Positions 57,333 to 64,000 are shown, counted from the first letter of the stretch. The stretch is 64,000 bases of DNA from Massilia horti (GCF_004614195.1 NZ_SPUM01000038.1:1-64000), one strand, 5' to 3'. Numbers and translations are program-made. Notes: generated by a model not told the origin, from the letters alone.

Positions 57333-57602
57333 ATGAAAAACGTCATCCGGTTAGGCGACGCCACTTCACACGGCGGCAAGGTGATCAGTACCGGTGCCAC
57401 CAATTTCAGGGTTCACGGGGTCCCCGTGGCATGCGTCGGCGATAGGTGCAGTTGCCCTATCCCTGGCCATACGGAGTGCACGATTACGACAGGGTCACAT
57501 CACCACATCATCAACGGGAAGAGGATCGCCTTCGATGGCGACAGCCTTAGTTGCGGCGCAAAGCTGATCTCAAGCTTGAAGCACTTCAGTACGACGATGT
57601 AA
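57333..57602 (+). CDS. PAAR-domain protein
   Basis: An 89-residue protein with the PAAR pattern RLGDATSHGGKVISTG, VACVGDRCSCPIPGHTEC (metal-binding His/Cys) and GDSLSCGAKLISS. PAAR proteins sharpen the tip of the VgrG trimer and can carry effectors; this one is a plain single-domain type. It is 55 bases behind the adaptor gene and likely ends the operon. Confidence 0.93.
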   Translation: MKNVIRLGDATSHGGKVISTGATNFRVHGVPVACVGDRCSCPIPGHTECTITTGSHHHIINGKRIAFDGDSLSCGAKLISSLKHFSTTM

Positions 57603-57715
57603 GCAGTTTTGAATGTGGTAGGTTGTCGGCCGACGCGGGCCGGGCCGCCAATATCGGCCTTTTGCGCATCATTGTGGCCGTGTCAATTATTCTCTGCGAA
57701 AAAAATCTTGGTGCT

Positions 57716-57904
57716 TTACTGCTCGCTCACCCGCTCTTTCGGCGTTGGCGGGCTCTCGTCGTATGTGGTCGTTTTCTCTACTAAAAATATGCCTTTTTCA
57801 TCCACGACTATTGTTGAGCAATCAGCGAAGTATTTTGTTTTGAACCCCGGGGAGTCGTCACTCTCCCGAGGAGCGTCGCCAGTGCTGTTGACCGTCGGCT
57901 TCAT
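57716..57904 (-). CDS. Small acidic protein of 62 residues, unknown
   Basis: The minus-strand frame begins ATG behind AAAGGGACTAA, a good site, and reads MKPTVNSTGDAPRESDD followed by FKTKYFADCSTIVVDEKG and a charged tail. A plus-strand frame in the same place (57609-57908) has a less natural composition. No family is recognised. Its position behind the PAAR gene, convergent to it, makes it a weak candidate for a lost or unusual immunity gene, but nothing in it shows this. Confidence 0.4.
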   Translation of the reverse strand: MKPTVNSTGDAPRESDDSPGFKTKYFADCSTIVVDEKGIFLVEKTTTYDESPPTPKERVSEQ

Positions 57905-58104
57905 TTAGTCCCTTTGCTTCTTGATGAGTTTTAAATCCGGCTCAGCCCGGCCAGTGGTGGGGTGGTCGGCGGTGGTGGTTGAAAGGGTCCTTCTGCGCTA
58001 ACCATCCCACTAACCTAATAACGCTAACTCTTGTGGCGAGTGGAAATCGGCTACGAGAAGCACGGCTGGCCGACTAAGAGCTATCGCTTCGGAACAATTG
58101 GGAA

Positions 58105-58692
58105 TCACCCAAGAGGTACGTGGACAGGTCCTTTTACTATCCGCATTACGCTTGCTCGGGAAATTTCATACGCCTTGGCCAGTGCGCTGATTGATTCCCC
58201 GTTCTGGTGCCGTTTCACCATCGCGGCGCGCTGTTCAGCGGTGGTACTGCTGGGGCGGCCGAGGGTTTTGCCTTCCGCCTTGGCTCGGGCCAAGCCTGAT
58301 TGAGTCCGCTCTACCAGCAAGTCGCGCTCCATTTCGGCCACGGCGGCGAGCATGGTCAACATCAGTTTGCCGGCGGCGCTGGTGAGATCGAGTTTCCCAA
58401 GCTGAAGAACCGTGACCTCGATGCGGCGGGCGGCCAGCATTCTGATAGTTGCACCAACGTCTTGGGCATCCCGGCCAAGGCGGTCGAGCTTCGTCACCAC
58501 GAGCACCTCCCCGTCGCGGATCTGGCTCAACATCTTGGCGAACTGCGGACGCTGCATGGCTGAGACCTTGCCGGAAACACCTTCATCCACGTACCAGTAG
58601 TCGACCGTGAACCCGGCGGCCTCGATCTCCCGGCGCTGATTTTCCGTCGTCTGCTCTTTAGTACTGACCCGACCGTATCCAAACGTTGCCAT
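58105..58692 (-). CDS. Serine site-specific recombinase, TnpR/resolvase type
   Basis: A 195-residue small serine recombinase. The start is the ATG behind GAGGAAAA, giving MATFGYGRVSTKEQ with catalytic S10. Other markers are VVTKLDRLGRDAQD and the AEMERDLLVERTQSGLARAKAEGKTLGRP-type hinge (residues about 115-145), then a helix-turn-helix (SISALAKAYEISRASVMRI). The final residues KGPVHVPLG look atypical and may come from the flanking sequence. No transposase gene is adjacent. A res-like sequence lies just upstream. Confidence 0.92.
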   Translation of the reverse strand: MATFGYGRVSTKEQTTENQRREIEAAGFTVDYWYVDEGVSGKVSAMQRPQFAKMLSQIRDGEVLVVTKLDRLGRDAQDVGATIRMLAARRIEVTVLQLGKLDLTSAAGKLMLTMLAAVAEMERDLLVERTQSGLARAKAEGKTLGRPSSTTAEQRAAMVKRHQNGESISALAKAYEISRASVMRIVKGPVHVPLG

Positions 58693-58717
58693 TTTTCCTC
58701 TTTTTATGATCAAGAAA

Positions 58718-58780
58718 TGTTCAATAACGACAATTCTACTTTTGAACATGTTCAAAAGTCAAAATGGTATTTTGTGAACA
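58718..58780. promoter_or_regulatory. Res-like recombination site of the resolvase: two abutting inverted-repeat subsites
   Basis: Subsite one is TGTTCA-N19-TGAACA at 58718-58748 and subsite two TGTTCA-N20-TGAACA at 58749-58780; they touch each other, and the junction makes the perfect palindrome TTTTGAACATGTTCAAAA. Resolvase res sites consist of such imperfect inverted subsites of about 28-34 bases placed beside the resolvase gene, and the spacing here fits. A degenerate third TGTTCA lies at 58805. The same DNA probably contains the resolvase promoter and serves for autoregulation. Confidence 0.65.
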
Positions 58781-59028
58781 CTCAGTCGAGTGGGGGTGGA
58801 GGCCTGTTCATAAACGGTCGTTTTCGGTCACTTAGTAACAACCATGTCAGTCAAAAGGCACTAGTCGATTCCGGGGATGCACGGGTCGTCGTGCCAGCAA
58901 GCCAGGAGCTGTCCCAAGGTTAGCGTTTGAGGTGGTGGGCCAAGCCGAACGACATTTGATTCGCCGGCTTACTGGCTCAAGGTCACTGGTTGTCGAAGAC
59001 GTGCGCGCCAGACGGGCAGGCGGGGCAT

Positions 59029-59283
59029 TTAGGCTTGCAGAGGCATTAGCAGGATATAAGGCTGCACTCCCAATGCCCGAGCAATTTTTTCCAGATTGTC
59101 AATCGAGATGTTGCGCGCTCTACGTTCGACGTGTGCGATAAAAGTCCGATGCAGCCCAGATTCAAACGCCAACATCTCTTGTGACCAGCGCTTCTCTGTC
59201 CGCAAGCGCACGACATTCTGTGCGAGCACACTCCTTGCGGAATCGGCCTGTTGTTCGGAGCGTTGCGTTGGAGCGGGGGACAT
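59029..59283 (-). CDS. Small XRE-family transcriptional regulator
   Basis: An 84-residue helix-turn-helix protein: NVVRLRTEKRWSQEMLAFE, then LHRTFIAHVERRARN and NLEKIARALGVQPYILLMPL. It resembles the small controllers found with restriction-modification or plasmid genes. The start was put at the ATG before SPAPTQRSEQQ; a longer frame to 59379 is less likely. Divergent to the next gene, with which it shares a 128-base control region. Confidence 0.82.
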   Translation of the reverse strand: MSPAPTQRSEQQADSARSVLAQNVVRLRTEKRWSQEMLAFESGLHRTFIAHVERRARNISIDNLEKIARALGVQPYILLMPLQA

Positions 59284-59411
59284 CAGTGCAGTTTTGCAAG
59301 ATGTCGCTTTTACGTCAGCCGCGTTTACGTCACAATTGCGATTTTTGCGGCGGGCTGCAGCAAAGCAGAGCCGCCACACGGACAGTGTTCATTTTTTTTA
59401 GGAGATGTGGT

Positions 59412-59843
59412 GTGAATAAGCAGTACCTTGTGGTGTGGGAAGATCAACCGGCGACCGAAGTTCCCCCGGCGGTTGTCTCGGCAGTCGACGCGAACCAAGC
59501 GACTGATAAGTACCTGAGGCTCGTCTATTCAAAGGATGAGGTGTTCCGCGAGTCGGTATTGGATCGGTCGATCAATATGTCATTTGCCGAACGGTTCTTC
59601 ATTGTCACGGACGAGGAAAGGCAGAAGTTCGATAGGACGGGCGCAGTCGACTATGACTTAGACGTAGTCGAGGCGCGAGTGAGGGTATACTTCGGGGCAC
59701 GTCCAGATATCGCCGAGAAGTATGTGCAATACATCCGAACGGGCAAGCAAGACCTAATCGACGATGAGGCCTTTGAAGTGATTGCATCGTCGGATCCCGA
59801 AGGAGTAGCCGCGTTAGCGCTTGATGAGCTGCAACACCTCTGA
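59412..59843 (+). CDS. Acidic protein of 143 residues, unknown
   Basis: The start is a GTG behind TTTAGGAGATGTGGT. The protein begins MNKQYLVVWEDQPATEVPP and is strongly acidic and helical with few low-complexity parts (DYDLDVVEARVRVYFGARP; DDEAFEVIASSDPEGVAAL). No family is recognised. The gene faces away from a small XRE regulator, which may control it. Confidence 0.65.
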   Translation: MNKQYLVVWEDQPATEVPPAVVSAVDANQATDKYLRLVYSKDEVFRESVLDRSINMSFAERFFIVTDEERQKFDRTGAVDYDLDVVEARVRVYFGARPDIAEKYVQYIRTGKQDLIDDEAFEVIASSDPEGVAALALDELQHL

Positions 59844-59890
59844 ATGCCTAAGTCGAGGTCGGGTCGCCAGCATCCTGAATTTGGCTGTTC

Positions 59891-60076
59891 ATGCTGTGCT
59901 TCGGCCCATTCAACTTCTTGTTCTTCGTCTCGGAGAGTCGAGATCCCGCCACGCTGGCGCGGCTCGACGCATTGCTCGGCAACCCGCTCGCGCTGGCCAT
60001 GCTCAGCGTCGGGCTGTTGCTGGCGCGCTGGGTTTGGCGCGATCCACCGGTCGTGCGCTGCTGCATGCAGTCCTAA
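59891..60076 (+). pseudogene. Probable fragment of a membrane protein gene
   Basis: A 61-codon frame with ATG start but no good ribosome binding site. Its codons are much richer in G and C at the third place than the flanking genes, and it contains a hydrophobic helix (LALAMLSVGLLLARWVW). It reads like a piece of a chromosomal-type gene stranded in the accessory region. It ends five bases before the first iteron-like array. Confidence 0.35.
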
Positions 60077-60080
60077 TTTT

Positions 60081-60121
60081 TTCCGCATCGAATGCGGAAC
60101 GTTTGCGGAAGCTTGGCGGAG
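60081..60121. repeat. Iteron-like array 1: palindrome plus three units with 11-base period
   Basis: The palindrome TTCCGCAT-CGA-ATGCGGAA (60081-60099) is followed by units of the type NTGCGGAA at 60092, 60103 and 60114, each exactly 11 bases after the last; the final one is degenerate (TGGCGGAG) and runs into AGCTA. This arrangement is repeated, longer, at 60277. One helical turn per unit suggests binding of a protein to one face of DNA. Confidence 0.75.
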
Positions 60122-60276
60122 CTAAAGGTTTGACAACAACTTCTCTTTCGGTTGACCAGCCAAGTGCGACAAAATGTGGCCATGCCGGTCGCGATCGCTG
60201 CTAGCGCCAATGGTACGGTCGGCACCGTTAGGGGGCTCGTTAACCTGCAGTACTCCGCTGGGCCGTCGTGCCAAAG

Positions 60277-60339
60277 TTCCGCATCGAATGCGGAATTCTT
60301 GCGGAATTCTTGCGGAATGATTGCGGAAACCTAGCGGAG
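60277..60339. repeat. Iteron-like array 2: same palindrome plus five units with 11-base period
   Basis: The same 19-base palindrome (60277-60295) is followed by octamers ATGCGGAA, TTGCGGAA, TTGCGGAA, TTGCGGAA and TAGCGGAG starting at 60288, 60299, 60310, 60321 and 60332, that is exactly every 11 bases. The last unit forms CTAGC-GGA-GCTAG and is followed by about 40 bases of almost pure purine. With array 1 it frames a 156-base segment. A replication origin or operator for the downstream replication module is the best inference. Confidence 0.8.
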
Positions 60340-60384
60340 CTAGAGAGAGAGGTAGAAGTAGAGAAGAGATAGAAAAACGTACTT

Positions 60385-60408
60385 CACCTAACCCTGACGG
60401 GTTAGGTG
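60385..60408. other. Perfect hairpin after the purine tract
   Basis: Arms CACCTAACCC and GGGTTAGGTG around the loop TGAC pair without mismatch. No T-run follows, so it is not a standard terminator. Its place just right of the iteron-like array and purine tract would suit a single-strand initiation or regulatory structure. Confidence 0.6.
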
Positions 60409-60654
60409 TCTGCACACCGCTGCAAAGCTCACGGCAAAATCATATCAAACAAGACATTCGTTCTCCGGGGGGACGCGTGGTGTCAGCCCAATTTATCGCT
60501 GCGTTACTGGCTGATAGTGTGCCGCTGAATTTGTAGCCGCCAGGCCGGCAGTGACGGTTTGCGCGAGAAGGAGGTTGCCATGGTCCTTGGTCAAGCAGAT
60601 GCTGTAGTCCTCCTTACAGCGGCTGACTGAGATGCACGTCGAAGTGCTGGCACT

Positions 60655-60975
60655 CCGCCTACGGCAAGCGCAGCTACGGGAGTGGCCGCACGTTCAAGGC
60701 TTGGATCCGCACGATCGAGCTGAAGGTGCCCGAGCTGCATGGGGGCAGGCACCTTGCAGGCTATTTGAAACCGGGGCACTGCGGAGAACGCGACGGCCGC
60801 CGTCATCCAGGACCCCCACATCCAAAGAGCTTCGATGCGTGTGCTCTGCCGACGCGCGCTGGTTAAAGGCAGTGGGCATGAGCGGCGTGCCCAAGAGTCA
60901 GGTCTCGCGCCTGTGCAAGCAGATTGACGAGCGCGCGCAAACCATCCTGAATCGGCCGATCGAGAGCGAACCTGG
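60655..60975 (+). pseudogene. Decayed IS256-family transposase fragment
   Basis: Three frames carry successive pieces of an IS256-type transposase: RTIELKVPELHGGRHLAGYL, then ENATAAVIQDPHIQRASMR, then AVGMSGVPKSQVSRLCKQI with DERAQTILNRPIE. In intact transposases these blocks follow one another as one chain (IELKVPKL...; AVIQEAYVQGVSTR; GMSGISKSQVSRLC). At least two frameshifts and the missing catalytic DDE part show that it is dead. It records an earlier insertion between the iteron-like arrays and the replication genes. Confidence 0.8.
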
Positions 60976-61076
60976 CAGCGCTTCCGTGAGCACTTCGTGC
61001 CAAGCGCTGGCGCAGGCGCAGGCGTCGATTGTGCGGTGTTGCCGTGCAGTATCCGTGCCGCGACATCCGAACAATG

Positions 61077-61094
61077 TGTTGTAAAATAACAACA
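61077..61094. promoter_or_regulatory. Inverted repeat upstream of the AlpA-like gene
   Basis: TGTTGT-AAAATA-ACAACA is a perfect inverted repeat about 110 bases before the AlpA-like start. It is a plausible operator for a small regulator of the replication module, such as the AlpA-like or the XRE protein. No binding data can be read from sequence. Confidence 0.4.
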
Positions 61095-61201
61095 AAGGAC
61101 TAAAAACTAAGTTCTTCCGAATGTGGCCTTAGAGTTCGCGTTATGTCGCTACATGTACACCTCCGTGTATGTGTCGAAGCGGCTATAGATCTACACGGAT
61201 C

Positions 61202-61669
61202 ATGAAAAACGACGTGAATTTTAAGGCAGTGCCTTCCCAAGTTGGTGTTTCCAAGATGAACAGTTTTGGTGTTGGCACCTACGTACCTCAGTATCAGTAT
61301 GCACTGGGGGCAGGTGCCTTCAGCCCCTGCTCGGGCGAAGCCTTTCAGCAAGCTGTACAGAAGCTTCAGGAGGAAGCATCCGTCAGCGCACAGACTCAAA
61401 GCGGCCAGGCGCCCCTTCCGGATGGTCCTGCAGCTTGCAAAATTGACCATGCTCAGCAAGGAAAGCGGCGGCCGGGATCTGGCGAGCGACACCGCTTCTT
61501 ACGAATGAGCGAAGTCTGCCGGAAGGTGGGTCTTGCCCGAAGCACTATCTACAAGCTGCTGTCCGTGGGCGCGTTCCCTACACAAATCGCAATCGGCCCC
61601 AGGGCTGTCGCGTTCTTGGAGCAGGAGATCGACAATTGGATGGCTGCCCGGGTGGAGGCTGCAGCATGA
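61202..61669 (+). CDS. AlpA/excisionase-type DNA-binding protein
   Basis: A 155-residue protein whose C-terminal 58 residues form the AlpA-type winged helix (RFLRMSEVCRKVGLARSTIY, then KLLSVGAFP, AVAFLEQEIDNWMAARV). The N-terminal 95 residues are unusual, rich in Gln/Ala/Pro and without recognised fold. AlpA proteins act in integrative elements as regulators of integrase or as excision factors. The start is uncertain (ATG at 61169 or 61202). The stop overlaps the next gene by four bases (ATGA). Confidence 0.85.
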   Translation: MKNDVNFKAVPSQVGVSKMNSFGVGTYVPQYQYALGAGAFSPCSGEAFQQAVQKLQEEASVSAQTQSGQAPLPDGPAACKIDHAQQGKRRPGSGERHRFLRMSEVCRKVGLARSTIYKLLSVGAFPTQIAIGPRAVAFLEQEIDNWMAARVEAAA

Positions 61670-61839
61670 AGCACGTCTTAGAATTCTTGCCCGCTTTCAT
61701 TAAGGACATCTCAAACGAACTTACACAGGACGAACGGGGCGTACGTGCTGCATTGTTGGCAACTGAGAGTCTATCCGGCGGTGATGCCCCGCGAGTAAAC
61801 GGCCTGCATGTCTCTGTGGTCGCGAGCGAGGTGCAGTGA
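61666..61839 (+). CDS. Small protein of 57 residues in the replication operon
   Basis: It starts ATG within the AlpA stop and ends TGATG into the next gene, so it is tightly coupled on both sides, which supports reality despite its size. The peptide MKHVLEFLPAFIKDISNEL starts it; the rest is mixed. No family is recognised. Confidence 0.65.
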   Translation: MKHVLEFLPAFIKDISNELTQDERGVRAALLATESLSGGDAPRVNGLHVSVVASEVQ

Positions 61840-62606
61840 TGGGGGCTACGTGGATCAAGATGCGCACGAACTTGTGGGATGACCCCAGAATATCGCGGAT
61901 ATGCGATCAAACGGGGACGTCCGAAGCGACGGTTATCGGCGGCCTCTACTGGCTATGGTCGGTGGCAGACGAACACACTGAGTCTGGCTTCATGCGTGGC
62001 CTCAGCCGTTCGGCAATCGATCGAAAGACGAAAATTCCCAACTTTTCCTCCGCGCTCTCGGCAGTAGGGTGGATCAGTGAGGAGCCCGACGGAATCATGA
62101 TCACGCGCTTCGACGAACACAATGGAACGTCAGCGAAGCGGCGTTCGTGCGACGCGCGCCGCAAAGCCGCCAGTAACGTGAAGGTTCCGCCATTGGGGGC
62201 GGAACGTTTTCGGCACGAATCCGGAAGCCCGTCGGATCTGGAGTTCGAGGAACATGCCGAAGTCGAAGAGGTGGTCTCCGCTGCTCCCGACGGGGCATGT
62301 GCTGCGGAGATCCGTCCACCATGTCCGCATCAAAAGATCATTGACCTTTACCACCGGATCTTACCTATGTGTCCGAAGGTACGTGCTTGGACGCCCGCAA
62401 GGCAAGCGCATCTGCGAGCCCGTTGGAACGAGGACAGGGACCGACAAAACTTGGAGTATTGGGAAAATTTCTTCAATTATGTTAAGTCATGTTCTTTCCT
62501 CGTCGGGAAGCAGTCTGATCCGAAAAAGCGGCCGTTTTTCGCGGATTTGGAGTGGCTAACCAAGTTAGCGAATTTTACAAAGATCAGGGAGCAGAAGTAT
62601 GAGTAA
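61839..62606 (+). CDS. Phage/element-type replication protein (primosomal, helicase-loader-like context)
   Basis: A 255-residue protein. The first 95 residues (WIKMRTNLWDDPRISRICDQ; GLYWLWSVADEHTE; GWISEEPDGIMITRFDEHNG) form a winged-helix region known from replication proteins of prophages and mobile elements. The C-terminus (about 165-255; HQKIIDLYHRILPMCPKV; RPFFADLEWL) resembles the DnaD/GntR-like helical end of such proteins. It overlaps the second dnaB by eight bases, so it is the likely origin-binding or helicase-loading partner of that DnaB. Confidence 0.8.
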   Translation: MGATWIKMRTNLWDDPRISRICDQTGTSEATVIGGLYWLWSVADEHTESGFMRGLSRSAIDRKTKIPNFSSALSAVGWISEEPDGIMITRFDEHNGTSAKRRSCDARRKAASNVKVPPLGAERFRHESGSPSDLEFEEHAEVEEVVSAAPDGACAAEIRPPCPHQKIIDLYHRILPMCPKVRAWTPARQAHLRARWNEDRDRQNLEYWENFFNYVKSCSFLVGKQSDPKKRPFFADLEWLTKLANFTKIREQKYE

Positions 62607-63948
62607 TGCTCTCGCTGTTTTACCGCACAGCATTGAGGCGGAACAGTCTGTGTTGGGCGCTCTCCTCACCGACTCGCAAGGTGTGGACAACATGGTGCCT
62701 CTGAAGCCAGAGCATTTCTATCTGGCTGACCATGCCATAATTTTCGAAGAGATACTTCGCCAAATTGACAGTGGCCCGTCGTGCGACGTCATTTCCATGA
62801 TGGCTGCCTTGGACGGGAGAATCAAAGACTGCGGGAGCTACTTGATCTCGCTGGTGAACTCGACACCGTCGGCAGCGAACATCCGACGCTATAGCGAGAT
62901 TGTGCGCGAGAAGGCCATCAAACGCGCCTTAGTTTTCTTCGGTCGCCAAATCGCGGAATCTGCTGGCGCATCGCGAGAAACCGCAGATGCAATGCTCGAT
63001 CAGGCGTCATCTGAAATTGAACGGCTCAGCAGTGGACAGACCAAGTTCGTGCCAGTCCATGCCGGAGCCGACATGAGTGACTACTTCCGTGAGCTAGATC
63101 GGCGCTTGGAGGGGCTCGGAACAAGGATACCCACTGGTTTCGTCGAGATCGATGCGAAATTGAATGGGGGCGTTGCCCCTGGCGAGCTCATTGTTGTAGC
63201 AGCGCGGCCCAAAATGGGGAAAACAGGCTTCGCTCTCAACGTCGCCTGCAACGTCGCACGGCATTCGAGCGTACTGTTTTTGTCGATGGAGATGCCAAGA
63301 CAACAACTACACGATCGCAATGTCGCATATTTAGGCCGCATTCCTCTGCCACACCTACTTCAGCCGTCGCGTTTAGACCAGCAAGAGTGGGAAAGGGTTA
63401 CTGAAACCATTCAAGCTTTAAATTCGATGCGACTCTACCTGGATGATCAAGGTGGCTTGCGCCTGTTCGACATCAAGATGAAAGCGAAAGCAATGAAGCG
63501 TCGTCATGGCCTCGACCTATTGATCATCGATTATTTGCAACTCATGGATGGTGAGGGCGACACACGTAACGCGCAGATTGAGGGTATAACTCGCGGACTA
63601 AAATCGCTTGCAAAGGAGCTTGAGATCGGAATTATTCTGCTTTCGCAGCTTAATCGCGATCTCGAAAAACGTCCGAACAGGAGGCCCCAACCCTCGGACC
63701 TGCGGGATTCAGGGGCGATTGAGCAAGACGCAGACGCCGTAATCTTCTTGTACCGGGATGAGGTTTATGACCCGAACAGTATCGACCAAGGTATCTGCGA
63801 AGTCGATATTGCACTGTGCCGCCAGGGAGCCCCGGGCCGTGTCGGATTACGATACGTCGGTGAACAGACGCGTTTCGAGTCATTGCCACGTCCTTGGCGC
63901 CCACAGGAGCAAGCACAGATCAAAAAGGGGCTCGCTGCTCGACTTTAA
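62599..63948 (+). CDS. Second DnaB-type replicative helicase, element-encoded
   Basis: A 449-residue DnaB: N-terminal domain LPHSIEAEQSVLGALLTD and STPSAANIRRYSEIV, Walker A ARPKMGKT at residues 202-209, LLIIDYLQLMDG, LSQLNRDLEKRPNRRP and DSGAIEQDADAVIFLYRDEVY. The domains are all present, so the protein should be active. It differs clearly from the chromosomal DnaB at 18633 and has less GC-rich codons. A private helicase fits an element that replicates itself or redirects host replication. The gene ends 52 bases before the window edge. Confidence 0.93.
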   Translation: MSNALAVLPHSIEAEQSVLGALLTDSQGVDNMVPLKPEHFYLADHAIIFEEILRQIDSGPSCDVISMMAALDGRIKDCGSYLISLVNSTPSAANIRRYSEIVREKAIKRALVFFGRQIAESAGASRETADAMLDQASSEIERLSSGQTKFVPVHAGADMSDYFRELDRRLEGLGTRIPTGFVEIDAKLNGGVAPGELIVVAARPKMGKTGFALNVACNVARHSSVLFLSMEMPRQQLHDRNVAYLGRIPLPHLLQPSRLDQQEWERVTETIQALNSMRLYLDDQGGLRLFDIKMKAKAMKRRHGLDLLIIDYLQLMDGEGDTRNAQIEGITRGLKSLAKELEIGIILLSQLNRDLEKRPNRRPQPSDLRDSGAIEQDADAVIFLYRDEVYDPNSIDQGICEVDIALCRQGAPGRVGLRYVGEQTRFESLPRPWRPQEQAQIKKGLAARL

Positions 63949-64000
63949 GCTGAGTTGACACACATCCAACTACCGAGCAATATGCACCGCCCGGCTTCCC

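Larger units (their letters stand above)
44245..64000. mobile_element. Accessory region next to tRNA-Pro, probably a genomic island or integrated element (right end not in window)
   Basis: Right of the tRNA the gene content turns from housekeeping to restriction, type VI secretion, resolvase, transposase remnant and replication genes, and codon use becomes less GC-rich. Start of the region at a tRNA 3' end is typical of integrated elements. However, no integrase and no second copy of the tRNA 3' end is visible, so the region could also be several insertions side by side. The extent and unity of the element are inferred. Confidence 0.55.

Noticed and set aside
57609-57908. A 99-codon plus-strand frame behind the PAAR gene
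   Set aside because: No good ribosome binding site and a less natural composition than the minus-strand frame in the same place.
58031-58130. Protein-like stretch WRVEIGYEKHGWPTKSY in front of the resolvase end
   Set aside because: It reads like the start of a gene interrupted by the resolvase segment, but it is short, its start codon is weak and no family is recognised.
60081-60339. Possible CRISPR array
   Set aside because: The repeat is only 8 bases in an 11-base period without spacers of 30-40 bases, and no cas genes are present.

Overview
The window is chromosomal DNA from a betaproteobacterium, most likely of the family Oxalobacteraceae (Massilia, Duganella or Janthinobacterium type). 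The support is the gene order fimV-truA-trpFBA-accD-folC-SPOR-cvpA-purF, the rpsF-priB-rpsR-rplI-dnaB block, third-codon positions rich in G and C, frequent GTG and TTG starts, and palindromic intergenic elements with the signature GGGGTCAGA. This assignment rests on gene content and order only; no database search was run.

Layout. 1-13.3 kb: the 3' part of fimV, then truA, trpF, trpB, trpA, a small membrane protein, accD, folC, a SPOR-domain protein, cvpA, purF and a Cys/Met-metabolism PLP enzyme. 13.4-16.8 kb: two tandem paralogous exported proteins, a GST-like protein, lexA with a perfect SOS box, and an NnrU-type membrane protein. 17-20 kb: rpsF-priB-rpsR-rplI and the housekeeping dnaB. 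20-25 kb: a DUF47 regulator with a Pit phosphate transporter, a 148-bp tandem duplication, a metallo-beta-lactamase-fold hydrolase and a PIN-PhoH ATPase. 25.1-33.4 kb: a minus-strand operon for 4-amino-4-deoxy-L-arabinose (Ara4N) modification of lipid A, with ArnA split into two genes and peroxiredoxin bcp at its end. 33.6-44.2 kb: alaA, hom, an LplT/acyltransferase fusion, then (behind a possible FNR/ANR-like site) an archease with an internal deletion, a universal stress protein and a second-type FtsH, followed by ppnP, polX and tRNA-Pro(GGG).

From the tRNA-Pro gene to the right edge (44.2-64 kb) the sequence looks acquired: codon use is less GC-rich, and gene remnants, small orphan genes and mobile-element functions replace housekeeping genes. 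This part holds a GmrSD-like restriction protein (DUF262/DUF1524), a compact type VI secretion operon (tssF-tssG-vgrG-Tle3-like lipase-Tla3-like adaptor-PAAR), a lone serine resolvase with a two-subsite res-like sequence, a small XRE regulator, an 11-bp-period iteron-like array, a decayed IS256 transposase, and a replication module (AlpA-like regulator, small ORF, primosomal-type replication protein, second DnaB). No integrase, attachment-site duplicate or conjugation gene is visible, so the element's type and right end stay open.

How it fits together: the left two thirds serve tryptophan, purine, methionine/threonine and fatty-acid synthesis, replication, the SOS response, phosphate uptake and outer-membrane charge modification. 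The right third is an accessory region combining defence against foreign DNA, attack on competitors, and what looks like its own replication initiation module. The parts most worth following up are the iteron-like array upstream of the AlpA/replication-protein/DnaB module and the T6SS baseplate-spike-lipase cassette without a visible immunity gene.
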